Below, piece after piece: positions 9,177 to 19,239 of a DNA stretch of 64,000 bases; position 1 is the stretch's first letter, and each line of letters starts with the position of its first letter. The position numbers and the translations under genes were made by a program. This DNA comes from Enterovibrio qingdaonensis. Its GTDB lineage: Bacteria; Pseudomonadota; Gammaproteobacteria; Enterobacterales; Vibrionaceae. Under the pieces are notes generated by a model that saw only the letters and a program-made list of their open reading frames with translations, did no database searches and was not told the origin of the DNA. The stretch is from contig NZ_JAJUBB010000014.1 in the NCBI RefSeq assembly GCF_028683135.1, positions 1 to 64,000 on the forward strand, read 5' to 3'.

Positions 9177-10110
9177 TTATCTTGCACGTAAATCATGTAC
9201 TTGTTGAATGACAGTCTGGTGAATGGTTTGACGAATCCACACATTTTTTGCGTTGGTGGCATTTTTCTTATGCCAGATTTGGCGAATACCGAAGCTACTC
9301 ACATCAACTGGTGTCGGGCTGATGGCCAGTGTGTCATTAAACATGTCAAGTTTTGCCATGAGTTCAGCCACCGTGCAGACAAGGTTTCGACCTGACAGAA
9401 GATGCCTGACCGTGAGAAAACGTTGTGAGCCCATGACCACTTGTCGGTCACAGTTTAGGGCCTTCAACGTGGCATCGACGGGGCTGCTGAGCTGTCCATC
9501 TACGGTTACCAACGCATGTGGGGTAGTGGTGTAGTCGTCTAGCGTAAGCGGTGTTCAGCCCAGTTGAAGAGGGATCAAACAAACATACGTGTTGCTCGGT
9601 GTAGAGATCTTCCATCTGAAACAGCGGGTCTTCTGTTTCAACAGCACCTAGCACCACATCCACGTGATCGGCTTTCAATGCTTCCTTGTAGCTCGCTCTG
9701 TCGACAGGGCGACAGCTGAGTTGGCAGTGTGGTGCTTGTTGACGAAATACATCAAAAAGAACGGGAGCGAACACCAGCTCAGCATAGTCTGTTAACCCGA
9801 TACGCACTGGACCATGATATTGCGAGGGGTTGAATTGAACAGGGGTAAGCACGTCGAGGGCGATTGTTTCTAGAAGTTGGTTAACGATAGGTTCCAACTC
9901 GAATGCGCGAGATGTAGGCAACATTTCATTGCCCTGACGATGAAACAGCGGGTCATCCAGCAAGGTGCGAAGGCGAGACAGATTGTGACTCATCGCTGAT
10001 TGGCCGATGGACAGCTTCTCTGCTGCACGGGTTACGCTGCGCGTTTCCATTAGTGCCGAAAAAGCGACCAATAGATTCAAATCAACACCACGCCAGTTGA
10101 CCAGCTTCAT
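9177..10110 (-). pseudogene. LysR-type regulator disrupted by a frameshift
   Basis: The first frame (from ATG at 10110) encodes a typical LysR N-terminus: winged helix with DLNLLVAFSALMETRSVTRAAEKLSIGQSAMSHNLSRLR, then the first part of the effector domain. Near 9541-9555 the sense of the protein jumps to another frame, which continues as a normal LysR C-terminus (LDDYTTTPHALVTVDG ... RFLTVRHLLSG ... IRQIWHKK) down to 9177. The two parts together give about 310 residues, the usual LysR length. One extra base, or two missing, in AACACCGCTTACG would explain it. A sequencing error is possible. The start lies 5 bp after the YbaK-like gene, suggesting one operon. Confidence 0.8.
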
Positions 10111-10114
10111 GCAC

Positions 10115-10600
10115 TCATTCCTCTTTCGCGTCTCTGCGAATATCTGCAATGGTTGGTGAACACAGTTGAACCAGATCGTCGAATCGAAGTTCTACACCGG
10201 CCATCGGGGAGCCACTACTGATATTGACGAACTCATATTGCTCAAGGGTCGGGTCAATAATGATTGGCATGAAACCCATCACTGAAAGTGGGGTGACCAT
10301 GCCCGGAGAGTAGCCTGTGATGCTTTGTACATGCCCGCTATCCGCGCAGGTCATGCGACGACAGCCAAGTATGTCTCGCACCTTGCGAGGGTCTACAGAG
10401 GCGGTTCCAGGTAGGCAAGCCAGTGCCAACACGCCGCCCATGTCGCGAAGCAACATAGATTTGACCATCTGATCAGGGTTTACGCCGCGCTGTTCTGCTG
10501 CATCCAGCACAGATGTTGCCGCACGTTGGTGCGGCAAAATACGGTGAACAATACCGGCGTCTCTAAGAATAGAAAGAATGGGGGTGTCAATCTCAGGCAT
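10115..10600 (-). CDS. YbaK/ProX-type aminoacyl-tRNA deacylase-like protein
   Basis: A 161-residue protein of the YbaK/ProXp fold. Characterised members hydrolyse mischarged tRNAs (for example Cys- or Ala-tRNAPro). Visible signs are the lysine in DQMVKSMLLRD at the position of the catalytic Lys, the DPRKVRDILG helix, and the family glycine/proline loop here read as TGYSPGMVTPLS. The ATG at 10600 lies 8 bp after the ygfZ stop, with a GGAAG inside ygfZ, so translation is probably coupled. Substrate specificity cannot be told. It lies between ygfZ and the broken LysR gene on the same strand. Confidence 0.72.
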   Translation of the reverse strand: MPEIDTPILSILRDAGIVHRILPHQRAATSVLDAAEQRGVNPDQMVKSMLLRDMGGVLALACLPGTASVDPRKVRDILGCRRMTCADSGHVQSITGYSPGMVTPLSVMGFMPIIIDPTLEQYEFVNISSGSPMAGVELRFDDLVQLCSPTIADIRRDAKEE

Positions 10601-10608
10601 CACGAGGC

Positions 10609-11586
10609 TCACGCTTCTTCCAAGCTGTACGGTAGAGCCAATTTGTGCCAAAGCAGGTCGGTGTCCGGCAAGCGGAACTGGCTGTCATCATCTAGGTTGT
10701 TTGGAAGTACCACCAATGCCAGTGCCTTGCCGTCATCAAAGCGGTAGCCTGATAGGACAGTGCCGCCAGTACGCCAGTTTTCACCTACGCTGCGGTCGAA
10801 TACATCACCCGCTTTTGGTGCGTCAGATGCCTCACCTTCCAGCAGGTATGCTGCGCGCTTATTGATGCCACGGTATTTTGCACGCGCCACGGTTTCCTGA
10901 CCCGTATAACAGCCTTTTTTAAAGCTGATACCGTCAAGGGCTTGCAGATTCAAAGACTGTGGAATGAATTCATTGGTGTTCACCAGATCAACGGCTGGGA
11001 TCGCCGCCCGCAATTCATACAGTTCCCAAAGGCTACTATCGCTCAAGACGCAGCGATCGCCAAGTTCAGCAATGATGGTATCGGCTTCTTCCGCATTGAT
11101 AGCAAGTAGCCAACGGTTAGCTTCGATTTTTACTGCTGCGCCTGTTTGGGTGACTCGAACATCGCCTTCACCAATAAAGCGTGACTGCACGGCATTGTCC
11201 GCTTTTTCCCCAGCGACACCGATAAGGACTTGGTCACTCAGTGCGAAGGCCACTTTAGAAAACACGGCGTATTTTTTAATTTCAGTTAACTGCTTTTCGG
11301 CAATAGAGGCGGGTTGAACATACGCAATACCATCGTTGTGATGGAAAAGGCGAATTGCAGACCACACTTTACCTTTGGCATCACAGTGCGCTGCTAGCGT
11401 CGATTGTGTTTTATCCAGCGAGACAAGATCGCAGGTTAGTTGGCCTTGCAGATAACTGATGGTGTCAGCACCAACCGCAGTAATAAGTGCAAGATTATCC
11501 AGCGCCATCACAGACAGAGCGGGTAGAGCACTGTCAGAAGAAAGTGGGAGTCGAGAAAAGTTGTGCGTTGAATACCAGTTAGTCAT
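10609..11586 (-). CDS. ygfZ: Folate-binding tRNA-modifying/Fe-S protein YgfZ
   Basis: A 325-residue member of the YgfZ/GcvT-like family, which uses tetrahydrofolate to assist repair or assembly of some iron-sulfur enzymes such as MiaB. The signature KGCYTGQETVARAKYRG around residue 230 contains the conserved cysteine. The N-terminal GADTISYLQGQLTCDL region is also characteristic. It is transcribed divergently from sdhE, a conserved pairing, with about 200 bp between the start codons carrying the promoters. It heads a minus-strand unit with the YbaK-like and LysR genes. Confidence 0.93.
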   Translation of the reverse strand: MTNWYSTHNFSRLPLSSDSALPALSVMALDNLALITAVGADTISYLQGQLTCDLVSLDKTQSTLAAHCDAKGKVWSAIRLFHHNDGIAYVQPASIAEKQLTEIKKYAVFSKVAFALSDQVLIGVAGEKADNAVQSRFIGEGDVRVTQTGAAVKIEANRWLLAINAEEADTIIAELGDRCVLSDSSLWELYELRAAIPAVDLVNTNEFIPQSLNLQALDGISFKKGCYTGQETVARAKYRGINKRAAYLLEGEASDAPKAGDVFDRSVGENWRTGGTVLSGYRFDDGKALALVVLPNNLDDDSQFRLPDTDLLWHKLALPYSLEEA

Positions 11587-11792
11587 GGTGTCTCTCGCTT
11601 AAAAGTCAGTGGCTATGTACCCGAGCAGTTTCAGGTTACTTAGGGATATATGTTAATGCGGCTGCTATCTATATACCACTGATATGGGGTCAGATCACAG
11701 CGTTGCAAGATTCAATAATACGGTCATAGCAAGGCTGACGACCCACTGATACTATTTGTGCCAATTTCTATGATGTATTTTCAGAGGTAATC

Positions 11793-12053
11793 ATGCTGGG
11801 CGCAGAAGATAAAGCGCGAATCAAGTGGGCGTGCCGACGCGGAATGCTGGAGCTTGATGTCATTATAATGCCGTTTTTCGAAGAGTGTTTTGACGCCTTA
11901 ACGGAATCAGAAAAGCTGGATTTTGTTGCCTTGTTGGAGTGTGATGATCCGGATCTTTTTACTTGGATGATGGGGCATAGTCGTAGCGAAAAACCTGAGC
12001 TAGCGGCGATGACGGATAAAATTGTCGCGCATAACCGCAGCAAACTACGTTAA
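11793..12053 (+). CDS. sdhE: FAD assembly factor SdhE
   Basis: An 86-residue small helical protein that promotes covalent FAD attachment to succinate dehydrogenase SdhA. The conserved RRGMLELD motif (the RGxxE core) is at residues 15-22, followed by the FF..CFDAL and DLFTWMMG segments of the family. The ATG at 11793 is preceded by AGAGG. The ygfX toxin-like gene follows with an overlap, as in many gammaproteobacteria (ygfY-ygfX). Confidence 0.93.
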   Translation: MLGAEDKARIKWACRRGMLELDVIIMPFFEECFDALTESEKLDFVALLECDDPDLFTWMMGHSRSEKPELAAMTDKIVAHNRSKLR

Positions 12054-12432
12054 TACACATTTAGCCCCGTCTACATTTCTATTACGGAGTGTCTTTTTAG
12101 GCTACATAACAGTGACATTGCTATTGTTGTCTGCTGGTGTGTGGCCTTTAGAGATCAAAACCTTATTAGTTGTCTTTCTAGGTAAAGAATTACAACGTTG
12201 TCGTCGTTATATTTTTTCGATGACGGGCAATTTTTCATTGCATATCGATGGACATTGCTACTGGCGTAACAGTGAATTCCAAGTGGGGCAAATCACCTTT
12301 CAGTGCCCATTAGGCTTTGTCTTGGAGGTCGGTGAACTTCACAATGTGAAGCGCATACCGTTAATGTTTGATGCTTTTCCTGCCCAAGACTTTCGCCATA
12401 TCAGTCGGATATGTTTAGAGTTAAAAGGGTGA
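12022..12432 (+). CDS. ygfX: YgfX family membrane protein
   Basis: Up to 136 residues, with the family's LAPSxxL N-terminal motif ([12 protein letters not shown]), two hydrophobic stretches (about residues 20-50) and a C-terminal soluble domain. E. coli YgfX (CptA) was reported as an inner-membrane partner of SdhE and as a toxin acting on MreB/FtsZ; its real role is debated. No ATG is available before the LAPS motif. TTG at 12022, overlapping sdhE by 32 bp, is the best candidate start, but I am not sure of it. Confidence 0.7.
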   Translation: MSRITAANYVNTHLAPSTFLLRSVFLGYITVTLLLLSAGVWPLEIKTLLVVFLGKELQRCRRYIFSMTGNFSLHIDGHCYWRNSEFQVGQITFQCPLGFVLEVGELHNVKRIPLMFDAFPAQDFRHISRICLELKG

Positions 12433-12532
12433 TATTGCTCACGTCTTATTGATTTACTGTATACCGTACCTAAAAAATATAAATTTGTTACCGATAACAA
12501 GGCAATGCCCAAAAGTTTTCCGGGAAACTGCC

Positions 12533-14335
12533 ATGAATATTCGGACGAAACTCTACCTTCTCACTGCTTTTTCAGCCGCCTCTCTGTTGCTTTTCTCCCT
12601 CATAGGTTGGCAAGCGTCAGAGCGTATGATCGATCTCAAAACCAAGCTGACCCTCGTTGGGGATCTTGAAGTAAGCCTGTTGAACTTACGAAGAAATGAG
12701 AAAGACTTTCTTGCTCGCCTTGATGCGAAATATATTGAGGCGTTTGAGCTGCAAAGTAACAGCTTTAAAAATGATTTAGTCCAACTGCGTCAATATGCCG
12801 AAGAGTTAGATCTAACGCTTCCGCAAATCGGTGCGGTTGCTCAAGCGATGGATAATTATCAAGATGGATTTTTAACACTGTCTGATGGTTATCGGGCACT
12901 GGGGCTGGATCGTGAATCTGGGCTTCGCGGTGAGATAACACAGGCAAATGAAAATGTCTTGGCGGCGTCAGAAGACCCGAATGCGCACTACCTTGTGACG
13001 TTAGCGCGTTTGTTTGTCGCTGATATCAGTGAAAATCGTTACACCGAATACCTTGAAACGTGGAATCGTTTGGTCACCGGCAATGCGCAGAACCTGAAGG
13101 AACAAAAGGCGTTAATCGAACAATATTACGCTTTAAACAAGAAAGTCGGGCTAGACCATAAGTCCGGTCTTCTCGGGGCAATACGCCAGCAGTCGCATCA
13201 GGTTGAAGCCGACTTTGACGCGATGCGTGCTCAGCTTACAGGTGAGCTTGAAAAGGCATCAGGTACCGTAGTAACGGTTGTTGCAACGCTACTGGCCTTG
13301 GTATCCATTATTCTTATTGCACTGAGTATTTGGCTAAATCGCTATATTCAACGTCGAATTACAACGCTGACTCAAACGATGGAGCAGGTTGCCGCTGACC
13401 GCGATTTGACCTTACGCGCCGACACGACAGGCAATGATGAGATTTCTCTTGTCGCCGCTGATTTCAACTCGGTGCTAGAGCATTGTCAGGTGGTGATCGC
13501 GGGTGTGAAAACTTCAAGCTCAACACTGAATAGCACTGCAATGGAAGTCAGTGAGCGTTGTCACCAAGCCGAGGTTGCACTGGATAAACAGCATGCAGAA
13601 GCTGACATGGCTGCAACGGCGGTCAATGAAATGGAAGCGACAATTCGCGAGATCGCCTCTAACACAGAGCGTGCCGCTGAGAATGCATCGCACAGTTTGG
13701 AACGTGCAAACAAAGGGCACATTACGGTTCAAAATACCCGTTCAGCAATTGTGACCTTGTCTCAAGGGCTGGATGATGCAAACCGAGATATTCAGAGTTT
13801 GGTGTCACTCTCTGAACAAATTGGTACCGTTGTTCACGTGATCAAAGATATCTCCGAACAAACGAACTTACTCGCTTTGAACGCGGCTATCGAAGCTGCA
13901 CGCGCAGGCGAGCAGGGCCGAGGTTTTGCGGTGGTGGCGGATGAGGTGCGCTCATTGGCGACCCGTACCCATAAATCCACAGATGAAATTGCGACTATGA
14001 TTGCGTCGTTGCAACAGCAAACTAACTTGGTGGTCGACCGTATTTCTGCCTGCCAGCAAGACAGTGAAGAATCGGTAACACATGTTGAAGATGCAGCCAA
14101 TGAGTTGGATAACATCATGCACGATATGCAACAAATCATGGATATGAGTACCCAGATCGCCGCCGCGATTGAAGAGCAGAGCATGGTTGCCAAAGAAGTG
14201 AACCTGAATGTGCATTCTATTCAGGAAATCACCGCAAAGAATACCGCGTCAACCAGCGAGAATGCTTTGGCTGCGGAAAGGGTGGCAGAGCAAAGTAAAG
14301 AGTTGGAATTTGCAATTTCCGCTTTCCGCGCGTAA
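12533..14335 (+). CDS. Methyl-accepting chemotaxis protein
   Basis: A 600-residue transmembrane chemoreceptor. A first membrane helix (residues 6-26) is followed by a periplasmic all-helical sensor of about 230 residues with the pattern [13 protein letters not shown], typical of helical-bimodular (HBM-like) ligand domains. A second membrane helix (about 247-267), a HAMP segment and a cytoplasmic coiled coil follow. The signalling tip [20 protein letters not shown] is intact. There is no C-terminal CheR-docking pentapeptide. The ATG at 12533 was chosen because it gives a normal short N-terminus before helix 1. The ligand is unknown. It interrupts the usual sdhE-ygfX / nadB neighbourhood. Confidence 0.93.
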   Translation: MNIRTKLYLLTAFSAASLLLFSLIGWQASERMIDLKTKLTLVGDLEVSLLNLRRNEKDFLARLDAKYIEAFELQSNSFKNDLVQLRQYAEELDLTLPQIGAVAQAMDNYQDGFLTLSDGYRALGLDRESGLRGEITQANENVLAASEDPNAHYLVTLARLFVADISENRYTEYLETWNRLVTGNAQNLKEQKALIEQYYALNKKVGLDHKSGLLGAIRQQSHQVEADFDAMRAQLTGELEKASGTVVTVVATLLALVSIILIALSIWLNRYIQRRITTLTQTMEQVAADRDLTLRADTTGNDEISLVAADFNSVLEHCQVVIAGVKTSSSTLNSTAMEVSERCHQAEVALDKQHAEADMAATAVNEMEATIREIASNTERAAENASHSLERANKGHITVQNTRSAIVTLSQGLDDANRDIQSLVSLSEQIGTVVHVIKDISEQTNLLALNAAIEAARAGEQGRGFAVVADEVRSLATRTHKSTDEIATMIASLQQQTNLVVDRISACQQDSEESVTHVEDAANELDNIMHDMQQIMDMSTQIAAAIEEQSMVAKEVNLNVHSIQEITAKNTASTSENALAAERVAEQSKELEFAISAFRA

Positions 14336-14350
14336 GACAATGAGAAAAAG

Positions 14351-14376
14351 AAAGCCCTCGTTATCGAGGGCTTTTT
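14351..14376. terminator. Bidirectional terminator between chemoreceptor and nadB
   Basis: AAAGCCCTCG TTAT CGAGGGCTTT stem with T5 on the plus side, between the two convergent stop codons. Confidence 0.88.
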
Positions 14377-14400
14377 AATGCTGGTTATTGCGCTTTTCTA

Positions 14401-16017
14401 TTAACAAGGGAAATCGGGCACCAGAATGGTTGGGCCGCTTTCTTCCTGTTTCTCTGGGTAGTCGAGCGTGTAGTGAAGGCCTCGACTTTCTTTTCGTGCC
14501 ATTGCACAACGGACCATCAATTCAGCTACCTGAAGCAGATTACGCATTTCCAGTAAGTTATTCGAAACACGGAAATTGCTGTAATACTCATGCGTTTCTT
14601 GCTTTAGCAGTTCGATACGGCGAAGTGCACGTTCTAATCGCTTCGTTGAGCGCACGATACCGACGTAATCCCACATAAAAAGACGCAGTTCGTGCCAGTT
14701 GTGTTGGAGTACAACTTCTTCATCTGAGCAACTGACCTGACTTTCATCCCAGTGAGGCAATGATGGAGGAACTTCCGCTTTGGCCGCATTGTCGCCAATA
14801 TGTTGCGCCGCCGCCCATGCATAAACCACGCATTCTAGCAGCGAGTTAGAGGCCATACGGTTTGCGCCATGAAGACCTGTGTAACTGACTTCACCAATCG
14901 CGTACAACCCCTCTAAGTCTGTTTGACCATTTTTATCTACCATCACACCGCCACAGGTGTAATGTGCGGCAGGGACAATTGGGATAGGTTGCTTGGTCAA
15001 ATCAAACCCGTATGTCATTAGTTTCTCGTAAATTGTCGGGAAGTGTTTAATGACAAACTCAGGGTCTTTATGGCTGATGTCAAGGTACATGCAATCTGCA
15101 CCCATACGCTTCATCTCATAGTCAATCGCACGTGCGACCACATCACGAGGAGCCAGCTCTGCGCGTTTATCAAAGTCTGCCATAAAGCGGGAGCCATCTG
15201 GACGACGAAGGTAAGCACCTTCACCACGCAGTGCCTCGGTCAGCAAAAAGTTTCGCGCTTCTGGGTGGAACAGGCAGGTCGGATGAAACTGGTTAAATTC
15301 AAGATTGGCTACCCGACAGCCAGCACGCCACGCCATGGCAATACCGTCACCAGAAGACACATCGGGATTAGATGTGTACTGGTAAACTTTTGATGCGCCA
15401 CCGGTTGCGAGCACCACAAATTTAGCGCGTACGGTTTCCACGGCTTCTCTGTCTCGGTTCCAGACATAGGCACCAAGTACACGGTTAGGCCCCGTGATGC
15501 CGATTTTTTTCCGTGTGATCAAGTCCAGCGCATTGTGCCTTTCCATCACACAAATATTCGGATGTTGCATCACGTTGTCTTGCAGAGAGGTCTGCACAGC
15601 CATGCCTGTCGCATCAGCAGCATGCAGTATGCGTCGGTGACTATGCCCACCTTCACGGGTTAGGTGGAACTTAGGTTCGTCGTCATCACTGTCTTCGTCG
15701 AGATCGAACGGTACGCCACCATCAATCAGCCATTGAACGCATTCTTTCGCGTTTTCCGCGATAAAGTTCACGACATCTTCATTGCAAAGGCCATCGCCTG
15801 CGATTTGCGTGTCTTCAACGTGTGACTCTACTGAGTCATTTTCATCAAATACAGCTGCAATACCGCCCTGAGCGTAGTAAGTCGCGCCTTCGTTGCTTGG
15901 TCCTTTGCTCAGGACCATGACTTTTTGTGTGGATGCCAAGTGCAACGCCAGTGACAGCCCGGAAGCACCACTGCCGATGACAAGAACGTCACAGATATGT
16001 TCTTTGTGAGTACTCAT
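14401..16017 (-). CDS. nadB: L-aspartate oxidase
   Basis: A 538-residue FAD enzyme oxidising L-aspartate to iminoaspartate, the first step of de novo NAD synthesis. The dinucleotide-binding N-terminus [16 protein letters not shown], the succinate-dehydrogenase-like HPTCLFHPE and [12 protein letters not shown] stretches, HYTCGG, and [15 protein letters not shown] are all present. The C-terminal helical domain is complete. Length equals that of E. coli NadB. It is divergent from rpoE, a conserved arrangement. Confidence 0.96.
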   Translation of the reverse strand: MSTHKEHICDVLVIGSGASGLSLALHLASTQKVMVLSKGPSNEGATYYAQGGIAAVFDENDSVESHVEDTQIAGDGLCNEDVVNFIAENAKECVQWLIDGGVPFDLDEDSDDDEPKFHLTREGGHSHRRILHAADATGMAVQTSLQDNVMQHPNICVMERHNALDLITRKKIGITGPNRVLGAYVWNRDREAVETVRAKFVVLATGGASKVYQYTSNPDVSSGDGIAMAWRAGCRVANLEFNQFHPTCLFHPEARNFLLTEALRGEGAYLRRPDGSRFMADFDKRAELAPRDVVARAIDYEMKRMGADCMYLDISHKDPEFVIKHFPTIYEKLMTYGFDLTKQPIPIVPAAHYTCGGVMVDKNGQTDLEGLYAIGEVSYTGLHGANRMASNSLLECVVYAWAAAQHIGDNAAKAEVPPSLPHWDESQVSCSDEEVVLQHNWHELRLFMWDYVGIVRSTKRLERALRRIELLKQETHEYYSNFRVSNNLLEMRNLLQVAELMVRCAMARKESRGLHYTLDYPEKQEESGPTILVPDFPC

Positions 16018-16432
16018 TGATACGCATTCCTTTCTCTCAAAGTTGCCACACGCATCTCAATGCACTGGCCTTTGAAACAACGAGATATAGTTTTTGCGTC
16101 AGTGTACACCAATCATTCGAGAGGGAGAATGGCGTAAATATGTACGAGTGAGAAAAGGCGATGGGATACAGAGCTGCCCGACAATCTGGTAGACTTTGCG
16201 AGAGAGATCAGAACATCAGACGTTTCTCGACAAATTTGGGAACTTTCATTTATTTTGTCACTCATATCACCGTGCTCAATCTTTATGGCTAGCGACTCGA
16301 CGATGAAGTGGCAGACAGTGGCGAAGAGCGAAAAGAAATACCAAATGCTGACATTGCGTTGACGAATGACATTCAGACTCGATCAAGCAACAAAGGCATA
16401 TTGGTATCAATAATAAAGGAGTAAACGCTCGA
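16018..16432. other. Intergenic region between nadB and rpoE
   Basis: This 415-bp region contains no gene that I can support. It must hold the divergent promoters of nadB and the rpoE-rse operon, including the sigma-E-like promoter listed separately. AAAGGAG at 16416-16422 is the rpoE ribosome-binding site region. Confidence 0.7.
16239..16266 (+). promoter_or_regulatory. Candidate sigma-E promoter for rpoE autoregulation
   Basis: GGAACTT at 16239-16245 matches the sigma-E -35 consensus exactly. After a 16-nt spacer it is followed by TCATA, an acceptable but weak -10. It lies about 165 bp before the rpoE start. Autoregulation of rpoE is established in E. coli; use of this site here is inferred. 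Confidence 0.55.
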
Positions 16433-17011
16433 ATGAGCGAGCAGTTAACTGATCAAGCCCTGATAGAGCGCGTACAAAGTGGCGATAAGCAAGCATTTAA
16501 CCTGTTGGTTATCAAGTATCAGAATAAGGTGTGTAGCCTGATTTCGCGGTATGTGAGCAACAGTGGCGATGTACCAGATGTGGCGCAAGAAGCCTTCATC
16601 AAAGCGTACCGCGCTTTACCCGGGTTTCGAGGCGAGAGTGCCTTCTATACTTGGTTGTATCGTATCGCGGTAAATACCGCCAAAAACTATTTAGTGGCTC
16701 AGGGTCGGCGCCCGCCTTCAAGTGATATCGATGCTGAAGAGGCGGAAAACTATGAAAATGGTGGCGCACTGAAAGAAATTTCGAACCCTGAGAACCTTAT
16801 GTTGTCAGAACAGTTGAAAGAGGTAGTGTTCAATACCATTGAAGCACTGCCTGACGATTTGAAAACGGCGATTACGCTGCGAGAGATTGATGGCCTTAGC
16901 TATGAAGAAATCGCAGAAGTAATGGACTGCCCGGTAGGAACGGTGCGTTCGCGCATATTCCGAGCCAGGGAAGCGGTAGATAAGCGTGTTCGTCCATTGA
17001 TTAATCAGTAA
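16433..17011 (+). CDS. rpoE: Envelope-stress sigma factor RpoE
   Basis: A 192-residue ECF sigma factor that directs transcription of outer-membrane repair genes. Region 2 (DVAQEAFIKAYRALPGFRGESAFYTWLYRIAVNTAKNYL) and region 4 (LPDDLKTAITLREIDGLSYEEIAEVMDCPVGTVRSRIFRAREAV) are complete and nearly identical to E. coli RpoE. It is first in the rpoE-rseA-rseB-rseC operon with its antisigma factor directly downstream. The start MSEQLTDQ is the family norm. Confidence 0.97.
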   Translation: MSEQLTDQALIERVQSGDKQAFNLLVIKYQNKVCSLISRYVSNSGDVPDVAQEAFIKAYRALPGFRGESAFYTWLYRIAVNTAKNYLVAQGRRPPSSDIDAEEAENYENGGALKEISNPENLMLSEQLKEVVFNTIEALPDDLKTAITLREIDGLSYEEIAEVMDCPVGTVRSRIFRAREAVDKRVRPLINQ

Positions 17012-17041
17012 CAGAGTTAGCTGTTAATAACGGTGAAATAA

Positions 17042-17668
17042 ATGGCTGGAAAAGAGAATCTTTCTGCGTTTTTCGACGGTGATGTGCAACATTCAGCGTC
17101 TTTTGACGATATCGAAATGGATCTGGAAACGCAGCAAACATGGAAAAGTTATGCTGCGACCCGAGACGTACTGCGCGGAGATGCCCCGAAAGAACAAAGC
17201 TGGGATATTGCTGCAAGCGTTGCATTGGCACTGGAAAATGAGCCTGCTCATGGTACCGCGCCGCAACAAGACGTTATCCCAATGCAAGAAGCACAACCCA
17301 CGCCAGTGGCTGCGAGAAATTCGATGCCGATGTGGCTACAACAATTGACGCAAGTGGGTATGGCAGCGGCCGTTTCACTCGCGGTGATCGTTGGTGTTCA
17401 GCAATACAATGGTGGGTTGGAATCAGATCCTATGTTGGCGGAGACTCAACCTCCTGTTCTTCAAACTATTCCGCTGTCTGGATCTGCGCAGCCTGTTAGC
17501 TTGAGCCGCGAGTCAATGCAAGCAAGTCCATCTGAGGCACAGTTGATGGAACAACGTCGTCGTGTGAATGCGATGTTCCAAGACTACGAGTTGCAACTTC
17601 GACTTAATGCTGATGACATTGCAGATGAAAGCGATCCGCTAAACACTGAAGTGAGCGTACAAGATTGA
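17042..17668 (+). CDS. rseA: Anti-sigma-E factor RseA
   Basis: A 208-residue single-pass inner-membrane protein. The cytoplasmic N-terminal part (MAGKENLSAFFDGD ..., about residues 1-90) binds RpoE. A membrane helix at about 105-120 (VGMAAAVSLAVIVGV) leads to a periplasmic part that in E. coli is cut by DegS and bound by RseB. The C-terminus, with the LMEQRRRVNAMFQDYELQ helix, is conserved. It lies 30 bp after rpoE and its stop overlaps the rseB start (TGATG). Confidence 0.93.
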   Translation: MAGKENLSAFFDGDVQHSASFDDIEMDLETQQTWKSYAATRDVLRGDAPKEQSWDIAASVALALENEPAHGTAPQQDVIPMQEAQPTPVAARNSMPMWLQQLTQVGMAAAVSLAVIVGVQQYNGGLESDPMLAETQPPVLQTIPLSGSAQPVSLSRESMQASPSEAQLMEQRRRVNAMFQDYELQLRLNADDIADESDPLNTEVSVQD

Positions 17669-18672
17669 TGAAACCCATTCTGATCAGCGCAATTGCGTTG
17701 GTCAGCCTGGTTGCCAATGCCTCGACGGATGAAAGCCCCGCCGAGGCATTGCTGCATAATATGCACCAGGCTACCGAGCAGTTAGATTATGAACTGTCTT
17801 ATATATTGGTTCGAAAAAGCAGCATAGAACCCCTTCGTTTTCGACACGCCGTTGTCGATGGTAAATCCTTTGGTCAAATCGCTTACCTCAGTGGACCGCC
17901 ACGTGAGGTGATTCGTCGTGGAGATGAAATCAGCTATTTTGAACCGGGCATTGATCCTTTCACCATTCAAAGCACGCAAATGGTTGCGCCTTTGCCTGCG
18001 GTTATGCAGACCAATATCGAGCAACTCGCGACCATGTATGATTTCGTGCCACTAGGTCGAGCTCGCGAAGCAGGCGTTGCATGTGATGTGGTGAGGGTCT
18101 CACCGAAAGATGGTGAGCGTTACTCTTACGTGTTATGGATTGACCAAGACAGCAAGCTCTTGGTTCGTGCCGATTTGCTTGATCGTGATGGTGACCCTAT
18201 CGAGCAATATCGCGCTCTGTCCGTTGTGGTCTCACCGCAAGTGGGTGACATGATGCGTCAGTTGGCAAAAGTAGATTTGCCGCCAGTGGTGCACTTACCG
18301 AATAAGCCGAACACTGGCTTAAGTTGGCAAGTGACTGACTTGCCTGTTGGGTTTAAACCTATTTATCGCAACCGACATCGCTTACTTATCACCGAGCGTC
18401 CGGTAGAAAGTCAGATGTTCAGTGATGGGTTGTTCAGTTTCTCTGTCTATTTATCTGAGGCGGATAAGTTTTCCGTGCCGGAGCAACTCGTCCGTAAGGG
18501 GCGCAGAACCTTGCACAGCCATATTTCAGGTAACGCAGAAGTGACGGTAGTGGGCGATATTCCTCCCGCGACTGCAAAAAAAGTGGCGGAGTCGGTTCGC
18601 TTTATTGCGTCACCTAAAACGCCGAATGTCACTGAAGGTACGCCTGCACAACCAAGCGCGGCACCACAATGA
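17668..18672 (+). CDS. rseB: Sigma-E regulatory protein RseB
   Basis: A 334-residue periplasmic protein that shields RseA from DegS cleavage and is released by off-pathway lipopolysaccharide. A signal peptide (MKPILISAIALVSLVANAS) is evident. A MucB/RseB N-terminal domain (about 25-210) and a C-terminal domain follow. The ATG overlapping the rseA stop is preferred to the TTG one codon earlier. A short proline/alanine-rich tail follows the last domain. Confidence 0.92.
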   Translation: MKPILISAIALVSLVANASTDESPAEALLHNMHQATEQLDYELSYILVRKSSIEPLRFRHAVVDGKSFGQIAYLSGPPREVIRRGDEISYFEPGIDPFTIQSTQMVAPLPAVMQTNIEQLATMYDFVPLGRAREAGVACDVVRVSPKDGERYSYVLWIDQDSKLLVRADLLDRDGDPIEQYRALSVVVSPQVGDMMRQLAKVDLPPVVHLPNKPNTGLSWQVTDLPVGFKPIYRNRHRLLITERPVESQMFSDGLFSFSVYLSEADKFSVPEQLVRKGRRTLHSHISGNAEVTVVGDIPPATAKKVAESVRFIASPKTPNVTEGTPAQPSAAPQ

Positions 18673-19163
18673 TTAAAGCTCTCGCAGAGGTAACGGGCAA
18701 TGGCGACGGCGTTGTCTTTGTACGTTGCCAACAAAAAACCAGTTGCGGCAGTTGCGCGTCTAAAAGTGCTTGTGGGACAGGCATTGTGAATAATGCATTG
18801 CCGGGTAAGGTGCTGGATATTCAGGTACCTTCCGATAAGCCACTGGCAGTGGGCTCAATCATTGAAATTGGGCTGGAAGAACAAACGGTACTGAAATCCG
18901 CTGCTGTGGTGTATGTACTGCCGCTCATTTTCGCCATGGTTGGGGCTTTTTTCGGCCAGTTTCTCGCAAATTTACTGGCAGCCGGAGAAGGGGTGATTAT
19001 CCTAACTTCATTGGCATTTGGTGGTGCGGGTGTGCTTGTAGCCCGCTCCGTTTCTCGCAAGATGGAACGAGATGCCGGGATGACACCGACGCTTTTGCGT
19101 GTCTTGGGTACCTCGCTGACCGATATAGCGGTGATAAATGCCGCAACTGAGGATAGCGACTAG
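18669..19163 (+). CDS. rseC: SoxR-reducing/sigma-E operon protein RseC
   Basis: A 164-residue inner-membrane protein with a cysteine cluster near the N-terminus (CQQKTSCGSCASKSACG, a CX5CX2CX5C pattern) and two membrane helices (about 78-98 and 104-124). RseC homologues support reduction of SoxR together with Rsx, and the family is linked to the rpoE operon. It overlaps rseB by four bases (ATGA), implying coupled translation. Confidence 0.9.
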   Translation: MIKALAEVTGNGDGVVFVRCQQKTSCGSCASKSACGTGIVNNALPGKVLDIQVPSDKPLAVGSIIEIGLEEQTVLKSAAVVYVLPLIFAMVGAFFGQFLANLLAAGEGVIILTSLAFGGAGVLVARSVSRKMERDAGMTPTLLRVLGTSLTDIAVINAATEDSD

Positions 19164-19239
19164 CCATTAATTTCGGTAGAATCCCGCCACTTGATCTATA
19201 GATCTTCAAATTTTCACTAACGAGTTAGTCACACCATCT

